64,000 nucleotides of DNA from positions 341,327-405,326 of the forward strand of contig SDOX01000008.1 in NCBI GenBank assembly GCA_004565275.1. The letters are read 5' to 3'. The translations under genes were made by a program, and so were the position numbers. Shown here piece by piece: positions 1 to 9,500 of this stretch. This DNA is from Nannochloropsis salina CCMP1776 (lineage: Eukaryota; Sar; Eustigmatophyceae; Eustigmatales; Monodopsidaceae). The notes under the pieces were generated by a model that had not been told where the DNA came from, ran no database searches, and worked only from the letters and a program-made list of their open reading frames with translations. Positions within the stretch are counted from its first letter, which is position 1. Each line of letters opens with the position of its first letter.

Positions 1-35
1 TTTATTGCGCCCCATGTTGCCGGGTATGCTTGCAG

Positions 36-981
36 GACATGTGGGCTTACCGACACCATCTCTCATTCGATCTTTTTTTGCCAGCTTTCATCAACCACCA
101 GTCATGCCGCGTGGCCGCCGAAGCTCGCGGTATCTTCAGTTCAACTGCCCTCCAGGGGCTCTCTCCCCCTTTTCAAGACTTCCTTTCAAAATGTCTACGA
201 GATGTAGCTGACCGTCCTACGGTCGCAGACCTGCTGCAGCATCGCTTTATCAAAGAATACAACAAAAGTTTGTCTCGGCGACAACGAGAGCTGGACGAGG
301 CAGTGCAAGCCCTCAGAACGCACATCCAAATACACAAGGGTAAGCAAGTAAACGGGGGGAGGATGGACATGCGAGTGATTCACATCGGGAATTGATCGCT
401 TTGTTCGCTAATCGATCCGTTTGCCATGGTGCATACTTATCCGGATTCACATAGAGTGGAAAATCACGCCGAAGATGGTAGAGCTGCTGGCTGGCGAACT
501 ACGGATCCCGAGCAGCGATCTGCAGGAGTACTTAGAAGAGCACGTGGAACCAGGCCTAATGCGCACCCTGGGGACCTCGGCCGCATTATGTGTCGAAAAG
601 CTGGTTGATGAAGGAGAAAGAGACGCTGTGACGGGTGCGGGAGAAAACGAAAAGGAAACGAGAGTCGAGACGGAAGGAGGAGGGGTGGGGGAGGAAGGAA
701 GGGAGGAGGATGAAATTGAGGACGAGGAGGAGAGTGAAACGTCAGGATCCAAATCTGGATCTTCGGACAGTTTGCAACGAAACTTCCTGAGCCATTACGA
801 CGAACTGGACAGGCTTCGCACCGTGGTGATTCCCGCTTTGGAAGGCTCCGTACAGGCTTTACAGAAGCAGTTGCTTGCGAAAGATGAGGACTTGGCAGAG
901 ATGGAGCAAGAGAATGAGTTACTGCGACAACAATTGATGCAGACGACGGCAGAATTTGCCACACCGCGAGGGTGTATCTAG
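36..981 (+). CDS. Protein kinase, C-terminal part (5' end outside window)
   Basis: This is the 3' end of a protein kinase gene. Exons 36-339 and 455-981 join in frame across a 115-nt GT-AG intron (AAG|GTAAGC ... ACATAG), giving 276 codons. The first exon carries a kinase subdomain XI signature: LSPPFQDFLSKCL, then RP followed by LLQHRFI, typical of STE20-type kinases (the RPT arginine closes the C-lobe). The catalytic residues lie upstream, outside the window. The first 40 codons (DMWAY onward) fit subdomain IX poorly, so a further small intron or divergence is possible there. After the kinase fold comes a predicted helical tail, an acidic stretch rich in Glu and Gly (about 640-750), and a terminal coiled coil (leucine/glutamine heptads near 850-960). 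The substrate cannot be told. It is convergent with the eIF2B-beta gene, 216 bp away. Confidence 0.72.
340..454 (+). other. Spliceosomal intron of the kinase gene
   Basis: The donor is GTAAGC and the acceptor CACATAG. Removing 115 nt joins the two reading frames at a split GAG codon. Confidence 0.7.
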
Positions 982-1197
982 TACGGGCGTGAAACACGAC
1001 ACGAGGAGAACTTCTCGGCATTCGTCAGGAGGGGCCTTTGGGAACACGGATGGAAATGCGGAAACGAACAAAACTCGAATGCGAGGGTATGACGCCGACT
1101 GCCCTTGGCAGGGATGAGAATCGTCTAAATTTTCTTTCATTAGGTTTGCATGCAAGCTCGTTGCCTCCCCACTTTATCCCCCCGCCCCCCCCGAGCC

Positions 1198-2499
1198 CTA
1201 GTCCAAACTCGAGTCGTCATGATGGTAGTACTCGCCCAGAAGTCGGTACAAGTAAAAGGTCTGGTGACCGCCAGTGTTGGTTATGTACAGGTCCACCAGT
1301 TCGGGAGGCACGTAGTCGTAGGCCGGATTTAAGAAATCTGCCTCCGGCAAGAGCTGGGTGTCGGCGTACTCGATCAGGGCGCTGGGGGACCTGAGGTCGT
1401 TGAAGGCGTCTTGGTCGTGCCGGTACACGGGGGAGAGTTTGAACAGCCCCGTCACGCACACCACGGGCACTGACAGCTCCTTGGCCGCCAAGGCCGCCAT
1501 GTGCCCCCCGCAGGGTGCGATCAGCCCCCCGTTCGCTATCAGTGCTCGGCATGGCAGGAGGACCTGGTTCACCCGCGCCATGATTGCGTATACGGCACTG
1601 TCGCTTATGACGGTGGTCTCAATCCCCGCGGCCGCCAGGCTCTTGGCCATCTCCCGCCCTGCGATGTCCGGGGCCGACTCCGCCACTATCACCTCAAAGG
1701 CCCGCCGTCTTTCAGCAGCCTCCCGAAGGAAGGTTTCCACCGTCTTGGACCTCCCCACCGTCAGGATCACCTCATTCGCGTGGATATGCTCAAGGGCGAG
1801 TTCGCATATCTCATTGTACACATTGTCCAGTTCCAACTGAAGCTCTCCGATCGCCTCCATGACGCCCGTCCGGAGCCCCGGGACGCTTGCCTCCAGCTCG
1901 TTTCCTGCCTCGCCGTCGTCGGACAAGGACGCGGTGGATCCCCCTTCGCGGGCACGAACCTCCCGCAGCTTGGTTTTATGCTCCTCTCGGATGATGAAAA
2001 GGATCCGACGCACTACATTTCCTACGACGAGCTGGAGGGGCTGCGCGTCGACCAGGGCCTTGCCCACGCGCTTGACCACGCTCATGAGCTCGGCCGCTGT
2101 CGTCCACCGACAGGTGCCCATTACTGCCCTGTAGTTGTATTGGAGAGACGAGCACACAATTAGGGTCGGTGAGTTCGTCTTTCAAATTCATTCCTCCTCC
2201 GATTTGGGACGCGTCGGGTCCCACCGAGCCCCTGGAACTTACTTCAGCAACTCGATGGTCATCTTGGCGCATGGTAGTGAGCCTGCCACTTTCCGCCGCT
2301 GCAGACTGGAAGAGGAGAAAATGAATGCGAGAGTCGATCACTAGACCAATTTACGGATATCGGGCGTTTCATCGATAATTTGTCTCCTTACGCCAGTCTC
2401 TCACCTGGTGATAAGGGATCGATATTGCCCGTGTACATGCGGCCACGTTGAAAGCCAGGCATCCAGGTCCTTCCCTGATGGGGCTACAGATGACTTCAT
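1198..2499 (-). CDS. EIF2B2: Translation initiation factor eIF2B subunit beta
   Basis: The beta regulatory subunit of eIF2B, the nucleotide exchange factor that reloads eIF2 with GTP in the cytosol. Exons read on the minus strand as 2499-2405, 2305-2243 and 2128-1198, 362 aa, close to the 351 aa of the human protein. Donors are CCAG|GTGAGA and TGAA|GTAAGT, acceptors TTCCAG and CTACAG, and all phases agree. The N-terminal helical segment (RRKVAGS, then WTTAAELMSVVKRVGKAL) is split over exons 2 and 3. The C-terminal Rossmann-like domain has ALEHIHANEVILTVG and ends with the family hallmark AYDYVPPELVDLYITNTGG followed by YLYRLLGEYY. The start ATG at 2499 follows from extending exon 1 in phase; nothing upstream is needed. 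It is divergent from the plastid Rieske-like gene across 329 bp, so the two may share a promoter zone. Confidence 0.93.
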
Positions 2500-2828
2500 G
2501 AAGCGTCCTCTGTATCATTTGTATGAAGATGAGAGGGAAGCAATCAATGATTTCGATGCTTGTGATGGCTTATTGGCCCGCCGTTTCCAACTCCCCTTCG
2601 CTCGATGGGGAGGCCGGCCAGGCGACGGGCGAGTTATTTTATGAAATGCGGAGGCTAATAGCAATTGTCACACGTGAACCCACACAACCACCTACAGGAC
2701 ACAAATTATATACAAGCTACCACGTCGAGCAATCGTTGTGTCTGATTTACAAACGGGAGAGCACAGACGTGGTACAACGACACGGGCGGCGGCGCTGGGG
2801 CGGGGGAGGAGGTAAAGTGAACCTATCC
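2500..2828. other. Divergent intergenic region, no gene seen
   Basis: This 329-bp space separates the start codons of two divergent genes and presumably holds both promoters. An open frame runs in from the left into the plus-strand gene, but it lacks conserved sequence before 2829. Confidence 0.5.
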
Positions 2829-3356
2829 ATGGCAGGTGCCACCGACAAGAGGAGGGCAAAGGTGTTCTTTCCTGTCTTACTTCTCCTACACGTGAATAAC
2901 ATCTCTTTAAGCCATGCGGCCTTTGTGCGGAGATGTTCAATTTTGAATGCCAGCCCCCGGGTCATGGCCGTAGCACCTCGACATGCCGCCTCTGTGCCGT
3001 CCTACCGCGTAATCCGCCGTGCTCCCATGCACAGGAATGAAAGTTTAGCGCGAGACGTAACGATAACCGTAAGCCTTGCGGATGGTAGAAATTTCACCTT
3101 TCAGGATGCTTGTCCACCCACCAACCACTCTCTGTTGCATGCCGAGATAGACCCTGAGATCCTTTCCATTCGAGACCCCGTGTTCGGTACTCGGTTCGAC
3201 ATGCGCACGGGCAACCTTCGCGGGATGTGGTGTCCTCAAAGGTGGTGGGCACGCAACCTTTTCGAGCCTGCGGGGCTCGTCTTGCTGTCGTCCTCCACAA
3301 CCTTAAAAGCGGAGGACGAGAAGAGCAACAAACCAAAAGGAAACGAAAGCGCTTGA
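2829..3356 (+). CDS. Plastid-targeted Rieske-like protein (PSB33-like)
   Basis: A single-exon gene of 175 aa. The N-terminus has basic residues, a hydrophobic core (FFPVLLLLHV) and an Ala-Phe junction (SHAAFVRR), matching the signal peptide plus transit peptide of secondary plastids. The mature part has a Rieske-fold layout: a beta-rich segment (VTITVSLADGRNF), FQDACPP, then DPVFGTRFDMRTG and MWCP. The Cys-His pairs that bind a 2Fe-2S cluster are not complete: the first pair reads CPPTNH and the second lacks the CxxH spacing. This resembles the cluster-less Rieske-like thylakoid protein PSB33/TEF5 of plants, which acts around photosystem II. That link is by pattern only. The upstream in-frame ATG at 2523 is less likely because it would bury the signal peptide. 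Confidence 0.6.
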   Translation: MAGATDKRRAKVFFPVLLLLHVNNISLSHAAFVRRCSILNASPRVMAVAPRHAASVPSYRVIRRAPMHRNESLARDVTITVSLADGRNFTFQDACPPTNHSLLHAEIDPEILSIRDPVFGTRFDMRTGNLRGMWCPQRWWARNLFEPAGLVLLSSSTTLKAEDEKSNKPKGNESA

Positions 3357-3991
3357 CAACTACCTGACCGCAAGCCTTCTTACTTTAGTGGATCCGCTTC
3401 TCTCGCGTGCTTTGATTTTCTCATCTCTCAGTCACACAGGCGAGCATCGAACAAAGTCTGAGGCGACCGAGCCTGGACACCCGGAGACCAGGTGGGGACT
3501 CAAGCGACAATTTTCTTTTCTTTAACGTTACAAACACAGCTAGGTCGCCCCGCGTCCTCGCAGGGTGGCACCGGCCATGGTTTCCTCCTCCCTTCTCACA
3601 TTCAATCGACACCTTTTTCCGCTGCTGCCTCCCTCCACCCAGACAAGGGCGGGTAAACAAAATCGTACGTCCAATCCCTTCCCAATCCATCGTACCCCCG
3701 CAACACCGCCACCCTACCAAATCCCAAAAATTGCCAAGTCCAGCGACCAAAGCAGGGCATACTCGCGCCCCGATCTTTCTTCAAACTGGATGTGCCCTGG
3801 GCTCTACGTCTTCTCTCGCGTACGATTTCGTGTATGCAGGTGTTCGATCTCATACGTCGCGCCCGCGGCTCCTGATTCAAGCCCTCGAAAGAAGTCCCTT
3901 TCCCTCTCTCTCAGGCTCTAAATCAGGTCAAATCCAATCAATCCTATGTGGCAAATTCCCTTTCTCCCTCGCGGCGCCACGCCGTTGCGCT
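3357..3991. other. Convergent intergenic region, no gene seen
   Basis: This 635-bp stretch lies between the 3' ends of two convergent genes. It is pyrimidine-rich on the plus strand and contains only short, unconserved frames. It presumably holds both 3' UTRs. Confidence 0.5.
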
Positions 3992-5482
3992 TTACACCAC
4001 CAAGTCTTCTTTGACCAAGCCCTCGTTCCTTTCCAGCTCCAGGCCGGTGAACCGGTGCGAGTCCTCGCAGAGCCTGGCGACCACCTGCTTGATGTAGGGG
4101 AAGCTCAGACCCGCCTTTTCTACCAGCTTCGCCTTGAGTTTCCTTAGCTTCGTCTTGGGCTGCAGGAATCGATCGACGGTCTTGAGGCGCGTCTCCCAGC
4201 GGTTCGCCACCCCGCCCTGCAAGACCCGCGCAGTGGAGTCCGTGGTACTGGCGAACCGCTGCAAGGTCTCCTCCGCGTAAGCCAGCAATACCTCGCAGAG
4301 GGCGTCCTCGGTGGTCACGTCGTGCGCCTCCATCAGGATTGTGGCCGGGAAGGCGGTCAGCAGGATCAACAAGCGCGCTACGGCCCATGCCCAGATCTCC
4401 TGGTGGAGCTGCTCCCCACAGTTGCTCCAGTTGATGAGTTCGTGGTCGGCCGGCGGTGTGTAGGTTTCCCGTCCCTCGTGGCCCGCGGCTGATTTTTGGG
4501 GGGCGAGGGGCTGGCGCAAGCAGAGCGTGAGGAAGGCCAGCGTGGTGTGGCTCCCGTTCACGAGGAGGAACTTCCGCTGCGTGAAGTACTCGGCCTGCTC
4601 CTGCTTGGACGGCAGCCGAACATGGTTGCCTTTGAAGGGCGGAGGTAGTCGCGGAGTTTCGCCCCCCTGGTGCAGCCCGTGCTTCCCCAAGCTCTCTGCC
4701 ATCACCACCATCTCCCCTTCGTAGGGCTCGCAGGCGACCTCCACGCGCAGCTCTCCGATCTCCCGCGCTGTGCAGATGCGATCCACCATCACCTTCCTCA
4801 CTTCCACCCGACCTGCCAGCGCCTCGGCCACCTCTTCCACCATCTTGTGGTCGTTCTCTGCCGCGTAGAGGACGGGAAGGACAAAATCCGCGGGGTCCTC
4901 AGCCTCTCCGTGCAGGGGGAGCGTGGACAGGAGGGGAACCACGTCCTTCATGAAGGGACCCAGGCTCATGCTGAAGGAGGTGGCCGTGCGCACCAAAGTT
5001 TGCAGAAGGATCGGGTCCTCGGAAAGGACAAAGAGGTTGGGCCGGCGCTCGTCCCAGTCGGGCAGCTCCGTCAAGTCCCGCACCACGATCATGTCCTTGA
5101 CGGCCGTCTCCTCGTTCACCATCACGTCCATCCGCTTCGTGTCCATCAGAGGGGCCCAGGCCTCCGAGGGCCGCTGCAGAATGCCCAGTGGGGTTGCGCT
5201 TCGCGCCACCGCCGGGATGACCAGCCCCAAGCCTAACCGGCCGGCCCCGATGTGCAGGTGGAAGCCGCGACGGCTCTTCTCCTTCCAAGTCCGATTCTCC
5301 CCCTCCACGGGGAAGGGAAAGCCGATTCCGGCTTCGTATTGACGTTCGTAGACGTACTCATAGTATTCGGCACTCTCCGGCCACGACCAGCTGGTCTCCT
5401 CTTCGCTGTCGCTCGCGTATCCCCCGTACTTGCCGTGCACGTCACTCTCCGGGTCCTCGGGTGAGGCGTGCCGCCGCGTCAT
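3992..5482 (-). CDS. Mannitol-1-phosphate 5-dehydrogenase-like protein
   Basis: A single-exon gene of 496 aa in the polyol-specific long-chain dehydrogenase family, expected to interconvert fructose-6-phosphate and mannitol-1-phosphate with NAD(H), the first committed step of mannitol synthesis in brown algae and eustigmatophytes. The dinucleotide-binding motif HIGAGRLGLGLV lies near residues 75-87. VMVDRICTAR and VACEPYEGEMVV fit the family's VDRI segment and the following strand. The catalytic-domain segment LLVNGSHTTLAFL (about residue 300) carries the Asn and His of the NxxH active-site pattern. The first 70 residues are acidic and Tyr/Glu-rich and unlike the bacterial enzymes. No phosphatase domain is fused here, so a separate mannitol-1-phosphatase would be needed. 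The frame stays open for 57 codons upstream of the chosen ATG; the overlap with the upstream gene makes the start uncertain. Confidence 0.72.
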   Translation of the reverse strand: MTRRHASPEDPESDVHGKYGGYASDSEEETSWSWPESAEYYEYVYERQYEAGIGFPFPVEGENRTWKEKSRRGFHLHIGAGRLGLGLVIPAVARSATPLGILQRPSEAWAPLMDTKRMDVMVNEETAVKDMIVVRDLTELPDWDERRPNLFVLSEDPILLQTLVRTATSFSMSLGPFMKDVVPLLSTLPLHGEAEDPADFVLPVLYAAENDHKMVEEVAEALAGRVEVRKVMVDRICTAREIGELRVEVACEPYEGEMVVMAESLGKHGLHQGGETPRLPPPFKGNHVRLPSKQEQAEYFTQRKFLLVNGSHTTLAFLTLCLRQPLAPQKSAAGHEGRETYTPPADHELINWSNCGEQLHQEIWAWAVARLLILLTAFPATILMEAHDVTTEDALCEVLLAYAEETLQRFASTTDSTARVLQGGVANRWETRLKTVDRFLQPKTKLRKLKAKLVEKAGLSFPYIKQVVARLCEDSHRFTGLELERNEGLVKEDLVV

Positions 5483-6028
5483 AAAAGGCCCACTTTTCCC
5501 GCCTCTTCTGCTGCTGTACAGGGGACCTGGAAGGCATGGTCTCCGGGATGCGATGTTGGGGCTCAGACGACCCTGTACAAAGGGAGCTGTCGTAGCAAAG
5601 CAGGGAAATGAAGTGAGGCAGTGGCCTCCCCAGTTCGTCCATTTGTATGTCACGCAACAATTTTAATATCGAGCGCAATGTGTCTTGCGTGGGGTTATAG
5701 ACGCCCATGGTGGCGCTTTGGTAAGTTATGACAGACTGACCCACACCACTCTCCAGGAAAGTGACAAGCTCGGTCAAACAAGCTCACAAGGAAATATATG
5801 CCCTCTTTTCCCTTTGCTAAATGAAGACTTACGTGACGGTAGCGAATTCGTCGAGGCAGGTCGACCACCATTTTTTGAAAAGTGCGCATAGGTATTGGTG
5901 CAGCCATGACTGAAGGTACTTCTCGAAGTCAGGCTGCTGCTACCGTAAAAGGAGAAGGCGCTGCAGAGCCCCACGAGCAGCAGGGCGCTAAGTTGGCGCA
6001 GCTTTGGCCTCAACACATGAACATGCAT
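5442..6028 (-). CDS. Small unrecognised protein with plastid-type presequence
   Basis: Two exons on the minus strand, 6028-5833 and 5782-5442, give 178 aa. The donor is CAC|GTAAGT and the acceptor TTGTGAG. The first exon encodes a signal peptide ending in an Ala-Phe site (LLLVGLCSAFSFYG), a Ser/Thr-rich transit-like stretch and basic residues, as in plastid proteins of complex algae. The second exon encodes a well-behaved helical segment (LVTFLESGVGQSVITYQS, then LRSILKLLRDIQ) that I do not recognise. An alternative model starts at ATG 5907 (MAAPIPMRTF) and uses an acceptor 14 nt further in; it also keeps the frame open and gives 133 aa without a presequence. The last 41 nt overlap the start of the dehydrogenase gene in another frame, so the 3' end is doubtful. 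Confidence 0.4.
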
Positions 6029-6591
6029 TGCTTTGTTCAAGATGTCAAATAATGTCTGCCGCTAAGCGGGCCTCAAAAACGTGCCTGTGCACGCGCAGCT
6101 TAAGGCTATGCTAGCTGGTTGAGGCCGCTTGCTTGACTTGGGCAAGAAAAGGGGGAAGACTGAGTTGGCCTCGAAAAGATGTTCCGAAAGCTATTTCCTG
6201 AGCCAAGATCAACGCAGCCGGGTGTCGGTTGGTAATATTACAACAGTCGCAAGGCCCCAACCGCGCTCTTCGCACTCGTGCAGTAAAACCCAACCCCCCA
6301 CCAAAAGTAAGCGAGATCAGGCAAGTCGCATGTCTTCAACATGGCAGCAATGTCATCTCTTTGCTTTTGTGCGCTTTGCGCGTCCTGTGGCGTGACCGCC
6401 GCCTTCCTTCGGCGTGGTATGATTGCCCTCCATCACGGCTTTGTCGAGGGGAGATGGAAAGAAGGCGTTTGCACGTGGAGACAAGAACAGACGCAAGAAC
6501 GAATTGCAACGATGTAAGCCTGAAGGTGGGTTACTTATTCATTATGCAGCGGTTTAGTTACAAAGTCGGTCATATTTCAACAAGACCAACA
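6029..6591. other. Intergenic region, no gene seen
   Basis: These 563 bp separate two minus-strand genes: the 3' end of the primase and the 5' end of the small plastid-type gene. Only short unconserved frames occur. Confidence 0.45.
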
Positions 6592-9500
6592 TCATCTGGG
6601 AGGGCCTGGGGCAGGCCCGACGCGCGCCTCTGGCGGATTTGACTCAATCGGGGGAAGGGAAGAGCCGAAGCGTGTTTCGCGCGCACGCTGCGACTGTAAA
6701 TATGCTTGCTGTGCTTCTCTTTGTGCATAAACGCTGTTGTAGTAGTTATTCAGACCCTCTCCTGTTTCCGAAGGCCACCGGCCCCGTTGCTCGTGCGCCT
6801 TCTGCTGCAAGCGGACCTCCATGGAGGGGGACCGTTCCTGTTGCAGCTGTACTTGCTGCTGCAGGGTTTGTGATCGGTGCTGCCAAGAAGACTGAGACAT
6901 TGCTCCGCTTACTTCCCGTTGGTAGGGTGCGCGGGGTTCAGCACCCTGGAAGTATCTTCTTTCTTCGCGCTGTTCCTCCACCCCTCGAGTATACGGGTAC
7001 CTCTCCTGTGAAGACGCGGTCGCCTCAGGACGAAGGGGCGGAGCAATCACGGCATGGCCTTTGCTGCTGGCCATGCTGCCTTCCCTTTGCGCCTCCAAAT
7101 ACTGAAGTCGCCGTTGCCAAAACTCAGTTTCCTCCTCCACGCGCCTGGCCACGGTCACGTTCACCAGAAACGCCAGGGCCCCCTGCAGGATCCTCTGGAG
7201 GTCATCCATGCTGTGAGGCATCCGCTCTCGCTCCAGACTTCTGTCAAAGTACGAGAGCAGCTCGGGAAATGCCGGCACGTCCATCTCAAACTGCTGCTTT
7301 AGCCGCGCGACGCTTGAGGCTGGGTTCTGCCTGGGAGGGGGAAAGGACAACAAGGAGGACCTGTGGGTCCGGGCATCCGCCTGCATCAGCCAGTCGAAGA
7401 GAAGTTGGTGGGAGTGTGTGGACAGGATAAGCTGCTGCGCTTCCGGGGGCTGCTGCTCGTGCAGGCCCAGTCCGTCCACGGTTGACCAGAGGAAGTCGCG
7501 CACGCGGGTGCGGGCGCGCGGGTCAGCTATCAGGAGCTCGATCAGGGACTGTTCGTAAATGAAAATGGCCTTGGTATCTTCCTCGTTGAACGAGGATGGA
7601 GGCGGGGAGGACGGGAGGGGGGTGGCTTGGGGTGCAGCCTTTTGAGGCGGAGGCCTCGGGCGGCTCGCGGAGACTCCTTGCACGGTCGATGTCAAACTGC
7701 TCGCGTGGAGGGACTCAGACCGCGCGTCGCCCAGCCCAGGGGCGCCAAAGGAGGAAGGGGGCGATGAGAAAGCCGAGCCTTGGAGGGTGGACGAGGTATA
7801 TGACGGCCTGGAAACCCTGTGCTCGTCCCAGCTGCGGGTCTCCTCCCGCCCTTGCCTCTCAGGGGCAGGTGTCCTGCCAGTTTGCTTGAGTGGGGTATAC
7901 TGAGCCCATGACTGCTGCGACTGCTGGCTTTGAGGCCGTGCTACTGGTGCAGAAGACGGCTGAGGAGCTGGTAGATTCGTCAGCCGCTGCGGGGGCCGGT
8001 GTGGGTATTGCGGCTGTTGCCGCCCGGGTGGTTGCGTCTGTTGGAGCCGCGGAGCCGGTTCCTCCTTTGACTGCTGCAGTCTCTGTGGCTGCTGTAGCTT
8101 CTGTTGCTGCTGCTTAAGCTGCTGCTCATGCTGCTGTTGCCGAGCCCGCTCTGTCTCCCGCGCCTTGTAGGCGCTGTGTTTCTCGTCGCACTGCTGCAGC
8201 AAGTCGGAGGTTACCCGCGCTCTCAAGGGCTCGTCCGAAGGAAAGGCTTCACGGGCAAGCAATGAACACAGGAACGTCCGGTCTGCTTGTTGCGTGGCGG
8301 GAAGACGCGCCAAGAAGTCCGTCAACGCCTCGCTTCGTCTCGAGAAGGCCGCTGTGTCCCCACGGCTCGCATGCGGGCCCCCGGCGCTAGCCCCCGCTTT
8401 ACCGACCCCAACCTCCCCTCCCTCTTCCATCAAGAGCCGCGCATACCACTCTTTCCAGAGCATCGCCTTGTCCACCACCTCCCGTTCGAACATGGCGCCT
8501 GCCTGGGCCTGCCCCCACCCGGCTGCATACACCCGTAACAAGTCGTCCGGGTCCCCCGAGCCCTCCGGGAGCTGGGCCACTTTGACGTGGAGGCCGCTGA
8601 GACGACCCTCCGCCTCCAGGGGCAGGAGGAGCTCCCGACACGTCCGAACCGCCGCGCGTTGGCCCGCCTTATCCCTGTCCAGCACCAAAATCAAGGTGCC
8701 CCCCCCCGAGGGCAAAGCATTCTGCAAAGTCTTCACATGGTCCCCAGTCACGGCGGTGCCCATGCACGCCACTGCATTCCGCAGCCCCGCTCCGTGCAAA
8801 GCCATCACGTCAAAGTACCCTTCCACTACCAGCGCCGTCCCTTTCTCGCGAATCGCGGCCCGGGCCACATGGGCCCCGAAGAGAAGGTTCCTCTTTTTGA
8901 AGACGGGCGTCTCGGGGGTGTTCAAGTACTTGGCCAGCGGCCCCTCGTCCAGCAACCGCCCTCCGAACGCCACCATTTGTCCGCGCGCGCTCCGGATAGG
9001 AATGATCAAACGCCCGCTCAGACGGTCGAAAGGCGACGGGTTGTCCAAGCTTCGGGGACTGAAAAGGCCAGACTTGACCAGCTCCTCGCGGCTGAGCTTC
9101 AACGGACCCAGATGTCGGAGCAGGCTGCCGGGACGCACGGGGGCATAACCCAACCCGAAGTCCGAGGCGAGGCCCGCGCTCAAGCCCCGCTCCTGCAAGT
9201 GCGTGCGGGCTGGCCCTGCGGATGCCTCCAAGAGCATGGATGCGTAGTATTCGCCCGCTGCCTCCAGGGCTTGGTGCAGGCGGGCATGGCTTTCCTTGGT
9301 CGCTCCTGAAGCCCCTTTGCCACCGCCCTGGCCGTATCCTTCTTTAACTAAATCGATGCCGGCTTCATCTGCCAGGAGTTCCATAGCCTCGGGGAATGAA
9401 AGGCCTCCTATATTGGACACAAAGCTGAATATATCACCGCCAGCACCGCAGGAAAAGCAGTGGTACAAGCCCTTGTCATCGCTCACGCTCATGCTGGGAC

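Noticed and set aside
8294-9309. Two long plus-strand frames within the primase
   Set aside because: They lie antisense to the conserved DnaG core and have no family features; their openness comes from high-GC codon usage.
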